Of a stretch of 64,000 nucleotides of DNA, positions 24,838 through 33,470 are shown in pieces. Source of the DNA: Hyphomicrobiales bacterium (GTDB taxonomy: Bacteria; Pseudomonadota; Alphaproteobacteria; Rhizobiales; Rhizobiaceae); the NCBI GenBank assembly GCA_900473205.1, contig UCLB01000027.1, positions 146,978 through 210,977 of the forward strand. The letters are read 5' to 3'. Position numbers and translations under genes: made by a program. The notes below the pieces were generated by a model. That model saw nothing but the letters and a program-made list of their open reading frames with translations, had not been told where the DNA came from and ran no database searches. The first letter of the stretch is position 1; each line of letters begins with the position of its first letter.

Positions 24838-26043
24838 TCACACGCGTTCCAAAGCAATGGCGATACCCTGGCCGACGCCGATGCACATGGTAGCAAGCGC
24901 CTTGCTCTTGCCGGTCAGCGAAAGCTCCAGCGCTGCCGTGCCAGCTATGCGCGCCCCGCTCATGCCGAGCGGATGGCCAAGCGCAATCGCACCGCCATTG
25001 ATATTGGCGCGTGGATCGTCGTCCGCTATGCCGAGCTGTCGCAGCGTTGCCAGACCCTGCGAGGCAAAGGCCTCGTTCAGTTCGATTACATCGAGCGCGT
25101 CCGCCTTGATGCCAAGGCGGGCAAGAAGCTTCTTGGAGGCAGGGGCGGGGCCGATACCCATCACACGTGGTGGAACGCCAGCCGTCGCGCCGCCCAGAAT
25201 GCGGGCGATCGGTGTCAGACCGTATTTCTTCGCCGCTGCCGCAGAGGCGATGATGAGTGCTGCCGCACCGTCATTGACACCGGAGGCGTTGCCTGCCGTG
25301 ACGGTCGCGCCATCCATACGGTTGACGGGCTTTAACTTCGCCAAGGCTTCCATGCTGGTTTCACGCGGATGCTCATCCTTGGAAACGAGGACGGGATCGC
25401 CCTTGCGCTGGGGAATGCTGACCGGCACGATTTCTTTTGCGAGCCTGCCACTGGTCTGCGCCTGCGCTGCCTTCTGTTGGCTGCGTACTGCAAAGGCGTC
25501 CTGATCTTCGCGGGACACTTCGTAGTCGATGGCGACATTGTCGCCGGTTTCCGGCATGGAATGGACGCCGTAAAATGCTTTCATTGCCGGGTTTACGAAG
25601 CGCCAGCCGATGGTGGTGTCGTAAATTTCGGCGTTGCGTGAGAACGCCGCATCGGCCTTGGGCATCACGAAGGGCGCGCGGCTCATGCTTTCCACGCCAC
25701 CGGCAATCATCAGTTCGGCTTCGCCGGATTTGATGGCGCGTGCGGCGGTGATGACGGCATCCATGCCGGAACCGCAAAGGCGGTTGATGGTCGTTCCCGT
25801 AACGGAAACCGGCAGTCCCGCGAGCAGCAGAGACATGCGCGCGACGTTGCGGTTGTCTTCACCAGCTTGGTTGGCGCAGCCGAAAATCACATCGTCGACT
25901 GCTTCCCAATCGACGGATGCGTTACGCTCCATCAGCGTTTTCAAGGGAACCGCGCCGAGATCATCCGCACGCACGGAAGATAGTGCACCGCCGAAGCGAC
26001 CAATGGGAGTGCGAATATAATCGCAGATAAAAACGTCAGTCAT
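24838..26043 (-). CDS. pcaF: Beta-ketoadipyl-CoA thiolase
   Basis: Last enzyme of the beta-ketoadipate pathway; splits 3-oxoadipyl-CoA with CoA into succinyl-CoA and acetyl-CoA. It has 401 residues from ATG 26043 (MTDVFICDYIRTPIG), the standard PcaF length. Thiolase signatures are complete: NRLCGSGMDA (acyl-accepting Cys), NINGGAIALGHPLGMSGAR (His) and CIGVGQG (second Cys). A GGVESMSRAPFV segment is also present. The frame extends upstream, but the GAGG before 26043 and family length fix the start. It follows pcaJ by 10 nt in a pcaIJF operon. Confidence 0.95.
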   Translation of the reverse strand: MTDVFICDYIRTPIGRFGGALSSVRADDLGAVPLKTLMERNASVDWEAVDDVIFGCANQAGEDNRNVARMSLLLAGLPVSVTGTTINRLCGSGMDAVITAARAIKSGEAELMIAGGVESMSRAPFVMPKADAAFSRNAEIYDTTIGWRFVNPAMKAFYGVHSMPETGDNVAIDYEVSREDQDAFAVRSQQKAAQAQTSGRLAKEIVPVSIPQRKGDPVLVSKDEHPRETSMEALAKLKPVNRMDGATVTAGNASGVNDGAAALIIASAAAAKKYGLTPIARILGGATAGVPPRVMGIGPAPASKKLLARLGIKADALDVIELNEAFASQGLATLRQLGIADDDPRANINGGAIALGHPLGMSGARIAGTAALELSLTGKSKALATMCIGVGQGIAIALERV

Positions 26044-26053
26044 GTCAGGTGCC

Positions 26054-26755
26054 TCACAGTTCTGGAGCAACGAGATCGGCCACGGGGCCATCGATATGCA
26101 GCTTGGCACCGGTCATGGCTTGCAGGTCTTCGATGCTCATGGCTGGCAGCTTTTCCCGCAGCACGAAGTGGCCATCCACCACATCCACCACCGCGTGGCT
26201 GGTGTAGATGCGGGTAATGCAGCCGACTCCGGTCAGCGGAAATGCGCATGTATCAACGAGTTTTGGTTCGCCCTTCTTTGTCACATGCTCGGTGATGACG
26301 AAGACCTGTTTTGCACCATGCACGAGGTCCATGGCGCCACCCACGGCAGGTACACCCTTGGAGCCAACACGCCAGTTGGCGAGATCGCCGTTCTGCGCGA
26401 CCTGATAGGCACCGAGAATGGCGACATCCAGATGACCGCCACGCACCATTGCGAAACTATCGGCGTGATGGAAGAACGCGGCACCCGGCTTCAGCGTGAC
26501 AGCCTTCTTGCCCGCATTGATCAGATCCCAATCCTCTTCGCCTTCGGGCGGCGCCTCACCGAAGTTGAGAATACCGTTTTCGGTGTGAAAGATCGCTTCT
26601 CGACCGGGCGGCTGGTAACGCGCGACCATTTCCGGAAAGCCGATGCCCAGATTCACATAGGCACCGTCGGCAATGTCCTGCGCGGCGCGCCAAGCGATCT
26701 GGGCGTTGGAGAGCTTGATGTCTTCGAATGTGTTGAGAGCTTGAGTATCGGTCAT
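26054..26755 (-). CDS. pcaJ: 3-oxoadipate CoA-transferase subunit B
   Basis: The beta subunit of succinyl-CoA:3-oxoadipate CoA-transferase, which activates beta-ketoadipate. It has 233 residues. The catalytic glutamate lies in HTENGILNFGE. Other family segments include VNLGIGFPEMVA near residue 35 and TGVGCITRIYTSHAVVDV near the C-terminus. The start overlaps the pcaI stop by 4 nt, so the two subunits are translated together. Confidence 0.94.
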   Translation of the reverse strand: MTDTQALNTFEDIKLSNAQIAWRAAQDIADGAYVNLGIGFPEMVARYQPPGREAIFHTENGILNFGEAPPEGEEDWDLINAGKKAVTLKPGAAFFHHADSFAMVRGGHLDVAILGAYQVAQNGDLANWRVGSKGVPAVGGAMDLVHGAKQVFVITEHVTKKGEPKLVDTCAFPLTGVGCITRIYTSHAVVDVVDGHFVLREKLPAMSIEDLQAMTGAKLHIDGPVADLVAPEL

Positions 26756-27459
26756 ACGTAGGCCACTCCTGCGCGGATCAGGGCTTCTTCCTGTTGCGGA
26801 TTATCGATTTCGACAACGCCATTGACGAATATTCCAGGTGTCACGACCTGTTCAGGGTCGATCTCTCCAGCGGGAACGAGCTTTGAAACCTGGGCTATGG
26901 TGGTCGCTGCTGCCATGCACATCAGCGGGTTGAAGTTACGGCCAGCCTTGCTGTAGGTCAGGTTGCCATGGGTGTCGCCCAAATGCGCCTTGACGATGGC
27001 GAAATCCGCCTTCAGCCAGCGCTCCTGCACGTAATGACGTCCATCGAACTCGGCAGTGGGCTTGCCATCGGCGAGCTCGGTTCCATAGGCCGTCGGTGTG
27101 TAAAAGGCTGGAATGCCAGCGCCACCCGCGCGAATACGCTCCGCCAGCGTGCCCTGTGGTACCAGTTCCAGTTCGATTTCACCGGCGAGATAGCGATCCG
27201 TGAAGGCGCGCGGATCGGAGGAGCGCGGGAAAGAGCAGATCATCTTTCGCACCATGCCCGCATCGATCATGGCCGCAATTCCAATGCGTCCGTTGCCAGC
27301 ATTGTTGTTGATGACGGTGAGGTTTTTCGAGCCCTTGTCGATCAGCGCGTGGATTAGTTCAATCGGCGCGCCGGAGCCGCCGAAGCCGCCTATCATGACT
27401 GTCGCGCCGTCACCGATAGCGGAAACCGCCTCAGCTGCGCTGTTGATTGTTTTGTCCAT
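26752..27459 (-). CDS. pcaI: 3-oxoadipate CoA-transferase subunit A
   Basis: The alpha subunit of the same transferase, 235 residues from ATG 27459 (MDKTINSAAEAV) with GAGGAGG upstream; the open frame upstream to 27534 is not needed. Family motifs are VMIGGFGGSGAPIELI (CoA-binding loop), INNNAGNGRIG and GNLTYSKAGRNFNPLMCMAA. It is the first gene of pcaIJF and divergent from pcaR, sharing a palindromic operator region. Confidence 0.94.
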   Translation of the reverse strand: MDKTINSAAEAVSAIGDGATVMIGGFGGSGAPIELIHALIDKGSKNLTVINNNAGNGRIGIAAMIDAGMVRKMICSFPRSSDPRAFTDRYLAGEIELELVPQGTLAERIRAGGAGIPAFYTPTAYGTELADGKPTAEFDGRHYVQERWLKADFAIVKAHLGDTHGNLTYSKAGRNFNPLMCMAAATTIAQVSKLVPAGEIDPEQVVTPGIFVNGVVEIDNPQQEEALIRAGVAYV

Positions 27460-27538
27460 GCAATGCCTCCTCGACGGTCGCAGATGTGCCGTTACGTTGG
27501 CCAAGAGGTAAAGCCAAAACCGTCTCGACTGCAATCGT

Positions 27539-27577
27539 TTTGTGCGTTATATGATTTTTGTTCGTATATCGCACAAA
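27539..27577. promoter_or_regulatory. Palindromic PcaR-type operator between pcaI and pcaR
   Basis: Inverted copies GTGCGTTATATGA (27542-27554) and TCGTATATCGCAC (27562-27574) match at 11 of 13 positions around a 7-nt spacer, and flanking TTT/AAA extends the symmetry. The right arm, GTTCGTATATCGCACAA, resembles the operator motif described for PcaU/PcaR regulators. The right edge reaches ATG 27577 of pcaR. Confidence 0.7.
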
Positions 27578-28347
27578 TGGATGATCGCATGACGAGCGAG
27601 AGAGATTTGATGGGCGGGCTCGCAAAGGGCTTAAAGGTCATCGAGGCATTCAGCGCAGACCATCCCCGGCTGTCGATTTCGCAAGCTGCGGATATCGCCG
27701 GTTTGGATCGCGCAACGACCCGACGCTGCCTGTTGACGCTGGCGGAACTGGGCTATGCCGCTTATGACGGGAAGTATTTCACGGTAACGCCAAAGGTCTT
27801 GCGGCTTGGCACCGGCTGTCTGGCCACTATGCCCTTGCCGCGTATCGTCCAGCCTCTGCTGGACCAGCTCTCCGAGCAGATTGGGCAAAGCACATCCGTC
27901 TCCATTCTGGATGAAACCGAAATCGTCTATATTGCACGCGCCGCCCAAAGACGGGTCATGTCCATCGCCCTCATGCCGGGTTCACGCCTCCCAGCCTACT
28001 GCACCTCGATGGGTCGCGTCGCTCTGGCCGCGCTTGATGTTGAGGAGCGGCGTCGAATTCTCACGATGTCCCACCTTGAAGCCAGAACGCCGCGGACGAT
28101 CACGGATATCGAAGTGCTGATGGCGGAACTGGAAGCGACCAGCACCAGAGGCTATGCTTTGATCGATCAGGAAGTGGAGATGGGGCTGCGCTCCATCGCC
28201 GTGCCGCTCAAAAATGTTCGCCGTCAGACGGTTGCCGCGCTTAATGTCGGGGTGCCTGCGACAGCCGCTTCTATGGAAGAACTGGTGGAGAACTATCTTC
28301 CAGCGTTGCTGGGTGTTCAGTCCGAACTCGGCAGGATGCTGGTTTAA
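27577..28347 (+). CDS. pcaR: IclR-family regulator of the pca genes
   Basis: Regulator of 256 residues, expected to respond to beta-ketoadipate and control pcaIJF. The winged helix spans about residues 12-75 (GLAKGLKVIEAF, then ISQAADIAGLDRATTRRCLLTL), and the IclR effector domain follows (VSILDETEIVYIARA; TSMGRVALAAL; YALIDQEVEMGLRSIAVPL). In-frame ATGs at 27589 and 27610 are alternatives. The latter would begin MGGLAKGLKV and keep the operator clear of the coding region. Divergence from pcaI and convergence on pcaQ place it at the centre of the pca region. Confidence 0.92.
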   Translation: MDDRMTSERDLMGGLAKGLKVIEAFSADHPRLSISQAADIAGLDRATTRRCLLTLAELGYAAYDGKYFTVTPKVLRLGTGCLATMPLPRIVQPLLDQLSEQIGQSTSVSILDETEIVYIARAAQRRVMSIALMPGSRLPAYCTSMGRVALAALDVEERRRILTMSHLEARTPRTITDIEVLMAELEATSTRGYALIDQEVEMGLRSIAVPLKNVRRQTVAALNVGVPATAASMEELVENYLPALLGVQSELGRMLV

Positions 28348-28355
28348 GAAAAAGC

Positions 28356-29288
28356 TTATTGAGGGGTTGTTGACCCAAGCGTTGCCGCCGTCTCGCGGAT
28401 GATTTGCATGAGCAGCGAAAGCGGTAGGGAAGGTTGGGTGTCGGCGCGCATGGTCAGGCCCACCGGGCCGCTGGTATCTGATGTGTCCAGCGGCAGCACG
28501 GCAAGCGTCCCATCGGCAATATCGGCTGCGACGACGCCCTCGGAAATGATCCAAACCGCATCGCTGGTCCGCAAGAAAGCTCTACCGAAGGCGTCGGAGA
28601 CTGTTTCGATGCGCGTCGGCAGCGGCGAGACCCCATGCGCCAGCAGAAACTGATCGACAACCGGGCCGATGACGGAATTGCGGGTTGGTGTCAGCACAGG
28701 AAACTCGTGTAGTCTCTCGAAGATCGAGTCGGTTTCTGCCAGCAGTGGGTGGTTGGAGCGAACGACGAAGCGGACTTTTTCTGAGTATAGATGCTCGAAG
28801 GAAAATCCGGTCATTTTTTCCGGCGCGGCAAGGCGGCCCACAACAAGATCGAGATCGCCCACACGCAGTTGCTCCAGCAGCACGGCGTTATCGCCAGTGA
28901 CGATCTTCACTGTGCTGCCAGTGTCTTCCTTCAAGAAACTGTTCATGGCTTTCGGCATGATGCTGACGGAGACGGTGGGCAGCGCGCCGATCCTAACCGG
29001 CGTCCCGGTTTTCGCCGCATCCTGTGACACCGAATCCACCGCTTGTCGCAAGGCCGTCATCGTCGCGCCCGCGTGCTTGAGAAACACCTCGCCGTATCGG
29101 CTGAGTTTTATGCCGCGACCATCACGCTCGAACAGCGAGACGCCTAGGACCTCTTCCAATTCCCGAACGGTCTTGGTGACCGCAGGCTGGCTGACGCGCA
29201 GGATGGTGGCTGCCCGCACTACGCTTTTCTGGCGTGCGATTTCCACGAAGGTCTGGATATGACGAAATTTGATCCTTGGATCGATCAT
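28356..29288 (-). CDS. pcaQ: LysR-type activator of pcaDCHGB
   Basis: LysR regulator of 310 residues. The N-terminal helix-turn-helix reads FRHIQTFVEIARQKSVVRAA and VSQPAVTKTVRELEEVLG, and the co-inducer domain covers about 90-300. PcaQ activates the divergent pcaD operon in response to pathway intermediates (carboxymuconolactone/beta-carboxymuconate in Agrobacterium). ATG 29288 is the family start (MIDPRIKFRHIQ); a longer open frame upstream runs antisense through pcaD and is not used. The binding site lies 6 bp upstream of the start. Confidence 0.93.
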   Translation of the reverse strand: MIDPRIKFRHIQTFVEIARQKSVVRAATILRVSQPAVTKTVRELEEVLGVSLFERDGRGIKLSRYGEVFLKHAGATMTALRQAVDSVSQDAAKTGTPVRIGALPTVSVSIMPKAMNSFLKEDTGSTVKIVTGDNAVLLEQLRVGDLDLVVGRLAAPEKMTGFSFEHLYSEKVRFVVRSNHPLLAETDSIFERLHEFPVLTPTRNSVIGPVVDQFLLAHGVSPLPTRIETVSDAFGRAFLRTSDAVWIISEGVVAADIADGTLAVLPLDTSDTSGPVGLTMRADTQPSLPLSLLMQIIRETAATLGSTTPQ

Positions 29289-29293
29289 GTCCC

Positions 29294-29309
29294 ATAATCT
29301 ATTGGTTAT
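29294..29309. promoter_or_regulatory. PcaQ binding site
   Basis: ATAATC-TATT-GGTTAT fits the published rhizobial PcaQ dyad (ATAACC-N4-GGTTAA/T) with one mismatch in the left arm. It lies in the 93-bp gap between divergent pcaQ and pcaD, close to pcaQ, which allows autoregulation. Confidence 0.75.
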
Positions 29310-29381
29310 GAATAATCTCAATAAACTTATTTTACTTAACCAATTCGATCTTGCAATATCGCTGGCAGGAGGAATGTGACC

Positions 29382-30179
29382 ATGCAATTTTTGCTGTCCG
29401 GATCGCGGGCTATTCACTATCAGGCGGTCGGTCTCGACGAGGCAAAGCCCGTTATCGTTTTCATCAACTCGCTGGGCACGGATTTCCGTATCTGGAATGC
29501 GGTGATGGCGGCGCTGGGTGATGGGTATGCCTATGTGGTTCATGACAAGCGCGGCCACGGGCTTTCCGACACCGGAAGTGCGCCTTACACAATTGACGAC
29601 CACGTCGATGATCTGGAAGCGCTGCTGGATCACCTCTACGTCAGAAAGGCGGTTATTTGGGGTCTGTCGGTCGGTGGATTGATTGCGCAGGGCCTTTACG
29701 CCCGTCGCCCCGATCTCGTCGCGGCTTTGATCCTCAGCAATACCGCCCACAAGATTGGCTCTGCGGATATGTGGAATGACCGCATCGGCAAGATCGAGCA
29801 CGATGGTATCGCGCCGCTGGTCGATGGCGTTATGGAGCGCTGGTTTACACCTGCATTCCGCAAGTTGGACAATGCGGATTATCTCGGGGCGCGAACCATG
29901 CTCGCCCGTCAGGACGCGGAGGGATATGCCGGAACCTGCGCCGCCATTCGCGATGCCGACTTCACCGCGCTGGCTCCCGAGATCGCTGTTCCCACACTGT
30001 GCATTGCTGGTGATGGCGACGGATCGACGCCGCCGGATCTGGTCGCTGCGCTGTCGGGTCTCATCCCCGGCAGTCGCCTCAGCACCATAAAAGACTGCGG
30101 ACACATACCCTGCCTTGAGCAGCCAGAAGCCTATGCAGCCGCTGCCGAGACTTTCCTCAAATCCCTGCCGGAGCTTTGA
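29382..30179 (+). CDS. pcaD: 3-oxoadipate enol-lactonase
   Basis: Alpha/beta hydrolase of 265 residues that opens beta-ketoadipate enol-lactone to beta-ketoadipate. The nucleophile elbow is GLSVGG (Ser near residue 104), an HDKRGHG segment follows the oxyanion region, and the catalytic His is in CGHIPCLEQPE. ATG 29382 is 8 nt after AGGAGGA; GTG 29376 is too close to that site. It is first gene of pcaDCHGB and is followed by pcaC after 2 bp. Confidence 0.94.
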   Translation: MQFLLSGSRAIHYQAVGLDEAKPVIVFINSLGTDFRIWNAVMAALGDGYAYVVHDKRGHGLSDTGSAPYTIDDHVDDLEALLDHLYVRKAVIWGLSVGGLIAQGLYARRPDLVAALILSNTAHKIGSADMWNDRIGKIEHDGIAPLVDGVMERWFTPAFRKLDNADYLGARTMLARQDAEGYAGTCAAIRDADFTALAPEIAVPTLCIAGDGDGSTPPDLVAALSGLIPGSRLSTIKDCGHIPCLEQPEAYAAAAETFLKSLPEL

Positions 30180-30181
30180 CC

Positions 30182-30598
30182 ATGGCTGATGCCGAAAAGA
30201 CGAACAGGTTCGAAGACGGGATGAAAACCCGTCGCGAAGTGCTTGGAAACGCCCATGTGGACCGCGCGCAGGCGGCGTCCACACCGTTCGACCAGCCCTT
30301 TCAGCGCTTGATCACGGAATCGGCCTGGGGCACGGTGTGGTCTGGCACGCACTGGACCAATCGGGAGCGCTCCATGGTGACGATAGCTCTGCTTGCCGCG
30401 CTGGGTCAGGATGAGGAAGTGGCCATGCATGTGCGCGCCACTGCCAATACCGGCGCGACGGAGGAAGACATTCGCGAAGCGCTGATGCATGTGGCAATTT
30501 ACGCTGGCGTTCCAGCCGCCAACCATGCTTTCAAGATTGCGAAGGCTACGCTTGCCGAAATGCGGGCTGCGTCTTCGCGTGAGGAGGAAAAGAAATGA
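30182..30598 (+). CDS. pcaC: 4-carboxymuconolactone decarboxylase
   Basis: Small all-helical decarboxylase (138 residues) acting between PcaB and PcaD. It shows the CMD-family pattern [13 protein letters not shown] near residue 20, [19 protein letters not shown] and [25 protein letters not shown]. The start is ATG 30182 with GGAG 8 nt upstream. It is a separate gene here, not fused to pcaD as in some actinobacteria. It overlaps pcaH by 4 nt. Confidence 0.95.
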   Translation: MADAEKTNRFEDGMKTRREVLGNAHVDRAQAASTPFDQPFQRLITESAWGTVWSGTHWTNRERSMVTIALLAALGQDEEVAMHVRATANTGATEEDIREALMHVAIYAGVPAANHAFKIAKATLAEMRAASSREEEKK

Positions 30599-31335
30599 CC
30601 AATACACCGCCCGAAACCGGACCCTTCTTTGCCAGAGACCGCAGCATTCACCCGCCCGCATTTGCGCCGGGATATAAGACCTCGGTCCTGCGTTCGCCGC
30701 AGCGCGCGCTGATTTCGCTGGAAGGTACCAGAAGCGAGATCACAGGTCCGGTCTTTGGTCACAGCATGCTCAACCCGCTGGATAATGACCTGATCCTCAA
30801 TTACGCCAAGCCCGGTGAAATGCCGATCGGCCCGCGCATTCTGGTGCATGGTCGCGTTCTGGATGAACGTGGCCGGGGTGTCGATGGTGCGCTGGTGGAG
30901 TTCTGGCAGGCCAATGCAGGCGGGCGTTACCTGCACAAGAAGGAAACCTATCTCGCGCCGGTCGATCCAAATTTCGGCGGCGTTGGACGCACGATTACCG
31001 ATGCGGATGGCTATTATTGGTTCAAGACGATCCAGCCCGGAGCCTATCCATGGCCCAATGGCGTGAATGACTGGCGCCCGGCGCATATTCACTTTTCGGT
31101 CTTCGGCCACGGCTTTGCCCAGCGACTGATTACCCAGATGTATTTCGAAGGCGACCCGATGATCTGGCAATGTCCAATCGTCAAGACCATTCCGGACAAG
31201 GCAGCTATCGAGCGGCTGGTTGCCGCACTCGACATGACCTCGGCCATCCCGATGGATATGCGCGCCTATAAGTTCGATATCGTGCTGCGCGGACGCCGCT
31301 CCACCCTGTTTGAAAACCGCATGGAGGGCAATTGA
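30595..31335 (+). CDS. pcaH: Protocatechuate 3,4-dioxygenase beta subunit
   Basis: The iron-bearing subunit of the ring-cleaving intradiol dioxygenase, 246 residues. The ligands are visible: a Tyr in the [13 protein letters not shown] region, Tyr in PGAYPWPN, and two His in [15 protein letters not shown]. The N-terminal [16 protein letters not shown] block is typical of PcaH. It is coupled to pcaC by ATGA and leads directly into pcaG. Confidence 0.96.
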   Translation: MTNTPPETGPFFARDRSIHPPAFAPGYKTSVLRSPQRALISLEGTRSEITGPVFGHSMLNPLDNDLILNYAKPGEMPIGPRILVHGRVLDERGRGVDGALVEFWQANAGGRYLHKKETYLAPVDPNFGGVGRTITDADGYYWFKTIQPGAYPWPNGVNDWRPAHIHFSVFGHGFAQRLITQMYFEGDPMIWQCPIVKTIPDKAAIERLVAALDMTSAIPMDMRAYKFDIVLRGRRSTLFENRMEGN

Positions 31336-31336
31336 G

Positions 31337-31957
31337 ATGGTTCAGCCGCTTTATTACTTCAAGGAAAGCGCCTCCCAGACGGCAGGTCCATATGTCCATA
31401 TCGGCTGCACGCCCAATTTCGTCGGCATTGAAGGCGTCTTTGCCGAGGACCTCGGTTCCGCTGCGCTTTACAATGACAACGCCAAGGGCGAGCGGATCAC
31501 CATTCGCGGCACGGTTTACGATGGCGGTGGTAATGCGCTGAAAGACGCGCTGATCGAAATCTGGCAGGCGGATGCCGAAGGGCTTTATAACAGCCCCAGC
31601 GAAACACGCGGCACGGCTGATCCAAATTTCTCCGGCTTTGGCCGCTCGCCCGGAAGCATGGATACGGGTGAGTTCGTTTTTGAGACCATCAAGCCCGGCA
31701 AGGTTCCGTTCAAGGACGGGCGCTGGATGGCCCCGCACATCACTTTCTGGATTGTCGCGCGCGGCATCAATATCGGTCTGCACACCCGCATGTATTTTCC
31801 GGAAGAGGGCGATGCGAATGCGAGCGACCCGGTTCTGGCCCGTGTTGAACACAAGCCACGCCTTGCAACCTTGATCGCAAAGAAGGAAGAAGGAAACACC
31901 TATCGTTTCGACATCCATCTTCAGGGTGACCGCGAAACGGTTTTCTTCGACATTTGA
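31337..31957 (+). CDS. pcaG: Protocatechuate 3,4-dioxygenase alpha subunit
   Basis: The structural partner of PcaH, 206 residues from ATG 31337, one base after the pcaH stop. Related intradiol fold: SQTAGPYVHIGCTP near the N-terminus, ALIEIWQADAEGLYNSP and PHITFWIVARGINIGLHTRMYFPEE. The second His of the iron site is absent (PHITFW), as expected for the alpha subunit. The start is preceded by GGAGG at 10-nt spacing. Confidence 0.96.
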   Translation: MVQPLYYFKESASQTAGPYVHIGCTPNFVGIEGVFAEDLGSAALYNDNAKGERITIRGTVYDGGGNALKDALIEIWQADAEGLYNSPSETRGTADPNFSGFGRSPGSMDTGEFVFETIKPGKVPFKDGRWMAPHITFWIVARGINIGLHTRMYFPEEGDANASDPVLARVEHKPRLATLIAKKEEGNTYRFDIHLQGDRETVFFDI

Positions 31958-31964
31958 GATCAAA

Positions 31965-33017
31965 ATGAGCTTTTCCCCTTTTGAACATCCTGTCCTCGGC
32001 GGTCTTTTCGGTGATGCGGAAATAGCAGCGCTATTTTCCGCAGAAGCCGATATCGCCGCCATGCTGCGCTTTGAAACCGCGCTGGCGGCGGCACAGGCCG
32101 CGACGGGCATTATTTCAGACGGGGAAGCCACCAGCATTTCGCAAGGTCTCGCAAAGGCTGCGATCAATTACGCCGCCCTGCGGGATGGCGTAGCAAAAGA
32201 CGGTGTCGTCATACCGGAACTGGTGCGCCAGTTGCGCGCAGCGGTGGGTGGCGATGCTGCTGCCAAAGTACATCTCGGCGCGACGAGCCAGGATGTGATC
32301 GATACGAGCCTCATGCTGCGCCTGAAGGCTGCGGCCTTCATCATCGGCACGCGACTGTCCTCCTGCATTTCGGGTTTGGAAAATCTCACCAAGCGTGATG
32401 GTTCAAACCCCCTCATGGGCTACACCCGCATGCAGGCCGCCATTCCGATTACGGTCACAGACCGGGTGGCGAGCTGGCAAAAGCCGCTCTATCGGCATGA
32501 AGAACGCCTTCATACATTGCTGGAAAAGGGCTTTTCCCTGCAATTTGGTGGCGCTGCCGGCACATTGGAGAAATTTGGAGACAAGGCATCCTATCTCCGC
32601 ACGGAACTGGCGAAGCGGCTTGATCTTGCCGATATCTCGCAATGGCACAGCCAGCGCGATGGCATTGCCGATTTTGGGCATTTCTTGTCGCTCATCACCG
32701 GCTCGCTCGGTAAATTCGGGCAGGATGTCGCTCTGCTTGCTGAACTCGGTAAAGGCATTCGCCTCTCCGGTGGCGGCGGTTCGTCTGCCATGCCACACAA
32801 GCAAAATCCTGTCGTAGCCGAAACGCTGGTAGCGTTAGCGCGTTTCAATGCCGTGCAGGTCTCCGCACTGCATCAGGCAATGGTACATGAACAGGAACGA
32901 TCCGGTGCCGCGTGGATGCTGGAATGGCTGGTCCTGCCGCAAATGATCGCTGCGACTGGCGCCGCGCTCCTGTCTGCCGAGCGCCTGATCCAGCAGATCG
33001 AAGCGCTGGGCGACTGA
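31965..33017 (+). CDS. pcaB: 3-carboxy-cis,cis-muconate cycloisomerase
   Basis: Member of the fumarase/argininosuccinate lyase superfamily that lactonises 3-carboxymuconate. It has 350 residues, with HLGATSQDVIDTSLMLRL, GYTRMQAAIPITV and the signature GGGGSSAMPHKQNPVVAE. ATG 31965 lies 7 nt after the pcaG stop. It is shorter than some PcaB proteins (about 450 residues) but matches the rhizobial length. It is the last pca gene; about 0.2 kb without a gene follows. Confidence 0.95.
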   Translation: MSFSPFEHPVLGGLFGDAEIAALFSAEADIAAMLRFETALAAAQAATGIISDGEATSISQGLAKAAINYAALRDGVAKDGVVIPELVRQLRAAVGGDAAAKVHLGATSQDVIDTSLMLRLKAAAFIIGTRLSSCISGLENLTKRDGSNPLMGYTRMQAAIPITVTDRVASWQKPLYRHEERLHTLLEKGFSLQFGGAAGTLEKFGDKASYLRTELAKRLDLADISQWHSQRDGIADFGHFLSLITGSLGKFGQDVALLAELGKGIRLSGGGGSSAMPHKQNPVVAETLVALARFNAVQVSALHQAMVHEQERSGAAWMLEWLVLPQMIAATGAALLSAERLIQQIEALGD

Positions 33018-33215
33018 TCGTAGTCCTGCTTTTTTAGGAACTATTGTCCAAGGGGCGCGTTCACTTGGCAGGAGAGCTGCTGTGTCAAACGGACATGATG
33101 GGGCCTGAAAACATCAGGATTTTTCCGTTTTGTTTTGAAGGCCGACGAAACAGCAGTCGAGCTTCTTACCCGTCTAGGCTCTCCGGCATGATCACTCCCG
33201 CCAAGGAGAAAAGCG

Positions 33216-33437
33216 ATGGAAAAGACCGAAACGCGAAAGCTTGCGGAAGAATACATGCTCCTCGGCGGAACCCGTCAGGTGATGATCGATGATAACAAGA
33301 CCTTCGTCCGCCAATACGACACAGAACCGGAGGAAGCAGAACGCTTCTGGCAGGACCGTATAGCGGTACTGGAAAAGGCAAGACGTGACGATGTCGAGTT
33401 TTTCTTGCCATCCGTCAATTCGGATGAAGCCAACTGA
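33216..33437 (+). CDS. Small conserved-looking acidic protein, function unknown
   Basis: A 73-residue charged protein with no membrane segment or signal, beginning MEKTETRKLAEEYMLLGG. An AAGGAGA lies 8 nt before ATG 33216, which supports real translation. A predicted helix (EPEEAERFWQDRIAVLEKARR) fills the middle. It is followed after 33 bp by the DJ-1/PfpI gene, which has the same kind of ribosome site, so the two are probably co-transcribed, perhaps in a stress response. I do not recognise the family. Confidence 0.6.
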   Translation: MEKTETRKLAEEYMLLGGTRQVMIDDNKTFVRQYDTEPEEAERFWQDRIAVLEKARRDDVEFFLPSVNSDEAN

Positions 33438-33470
33438 GCTTCGTCAACCAATCTAGCAAAGGAGAAAGCC

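Noticed and set aside
29289..30284. Upstream extension of pcaQ to a 642-codon frame
   Set aside because: The extra part is antisense to pcaD; the LysR helix-turn-helix begins at the internal ATG 29288, next to the PcaQ site.
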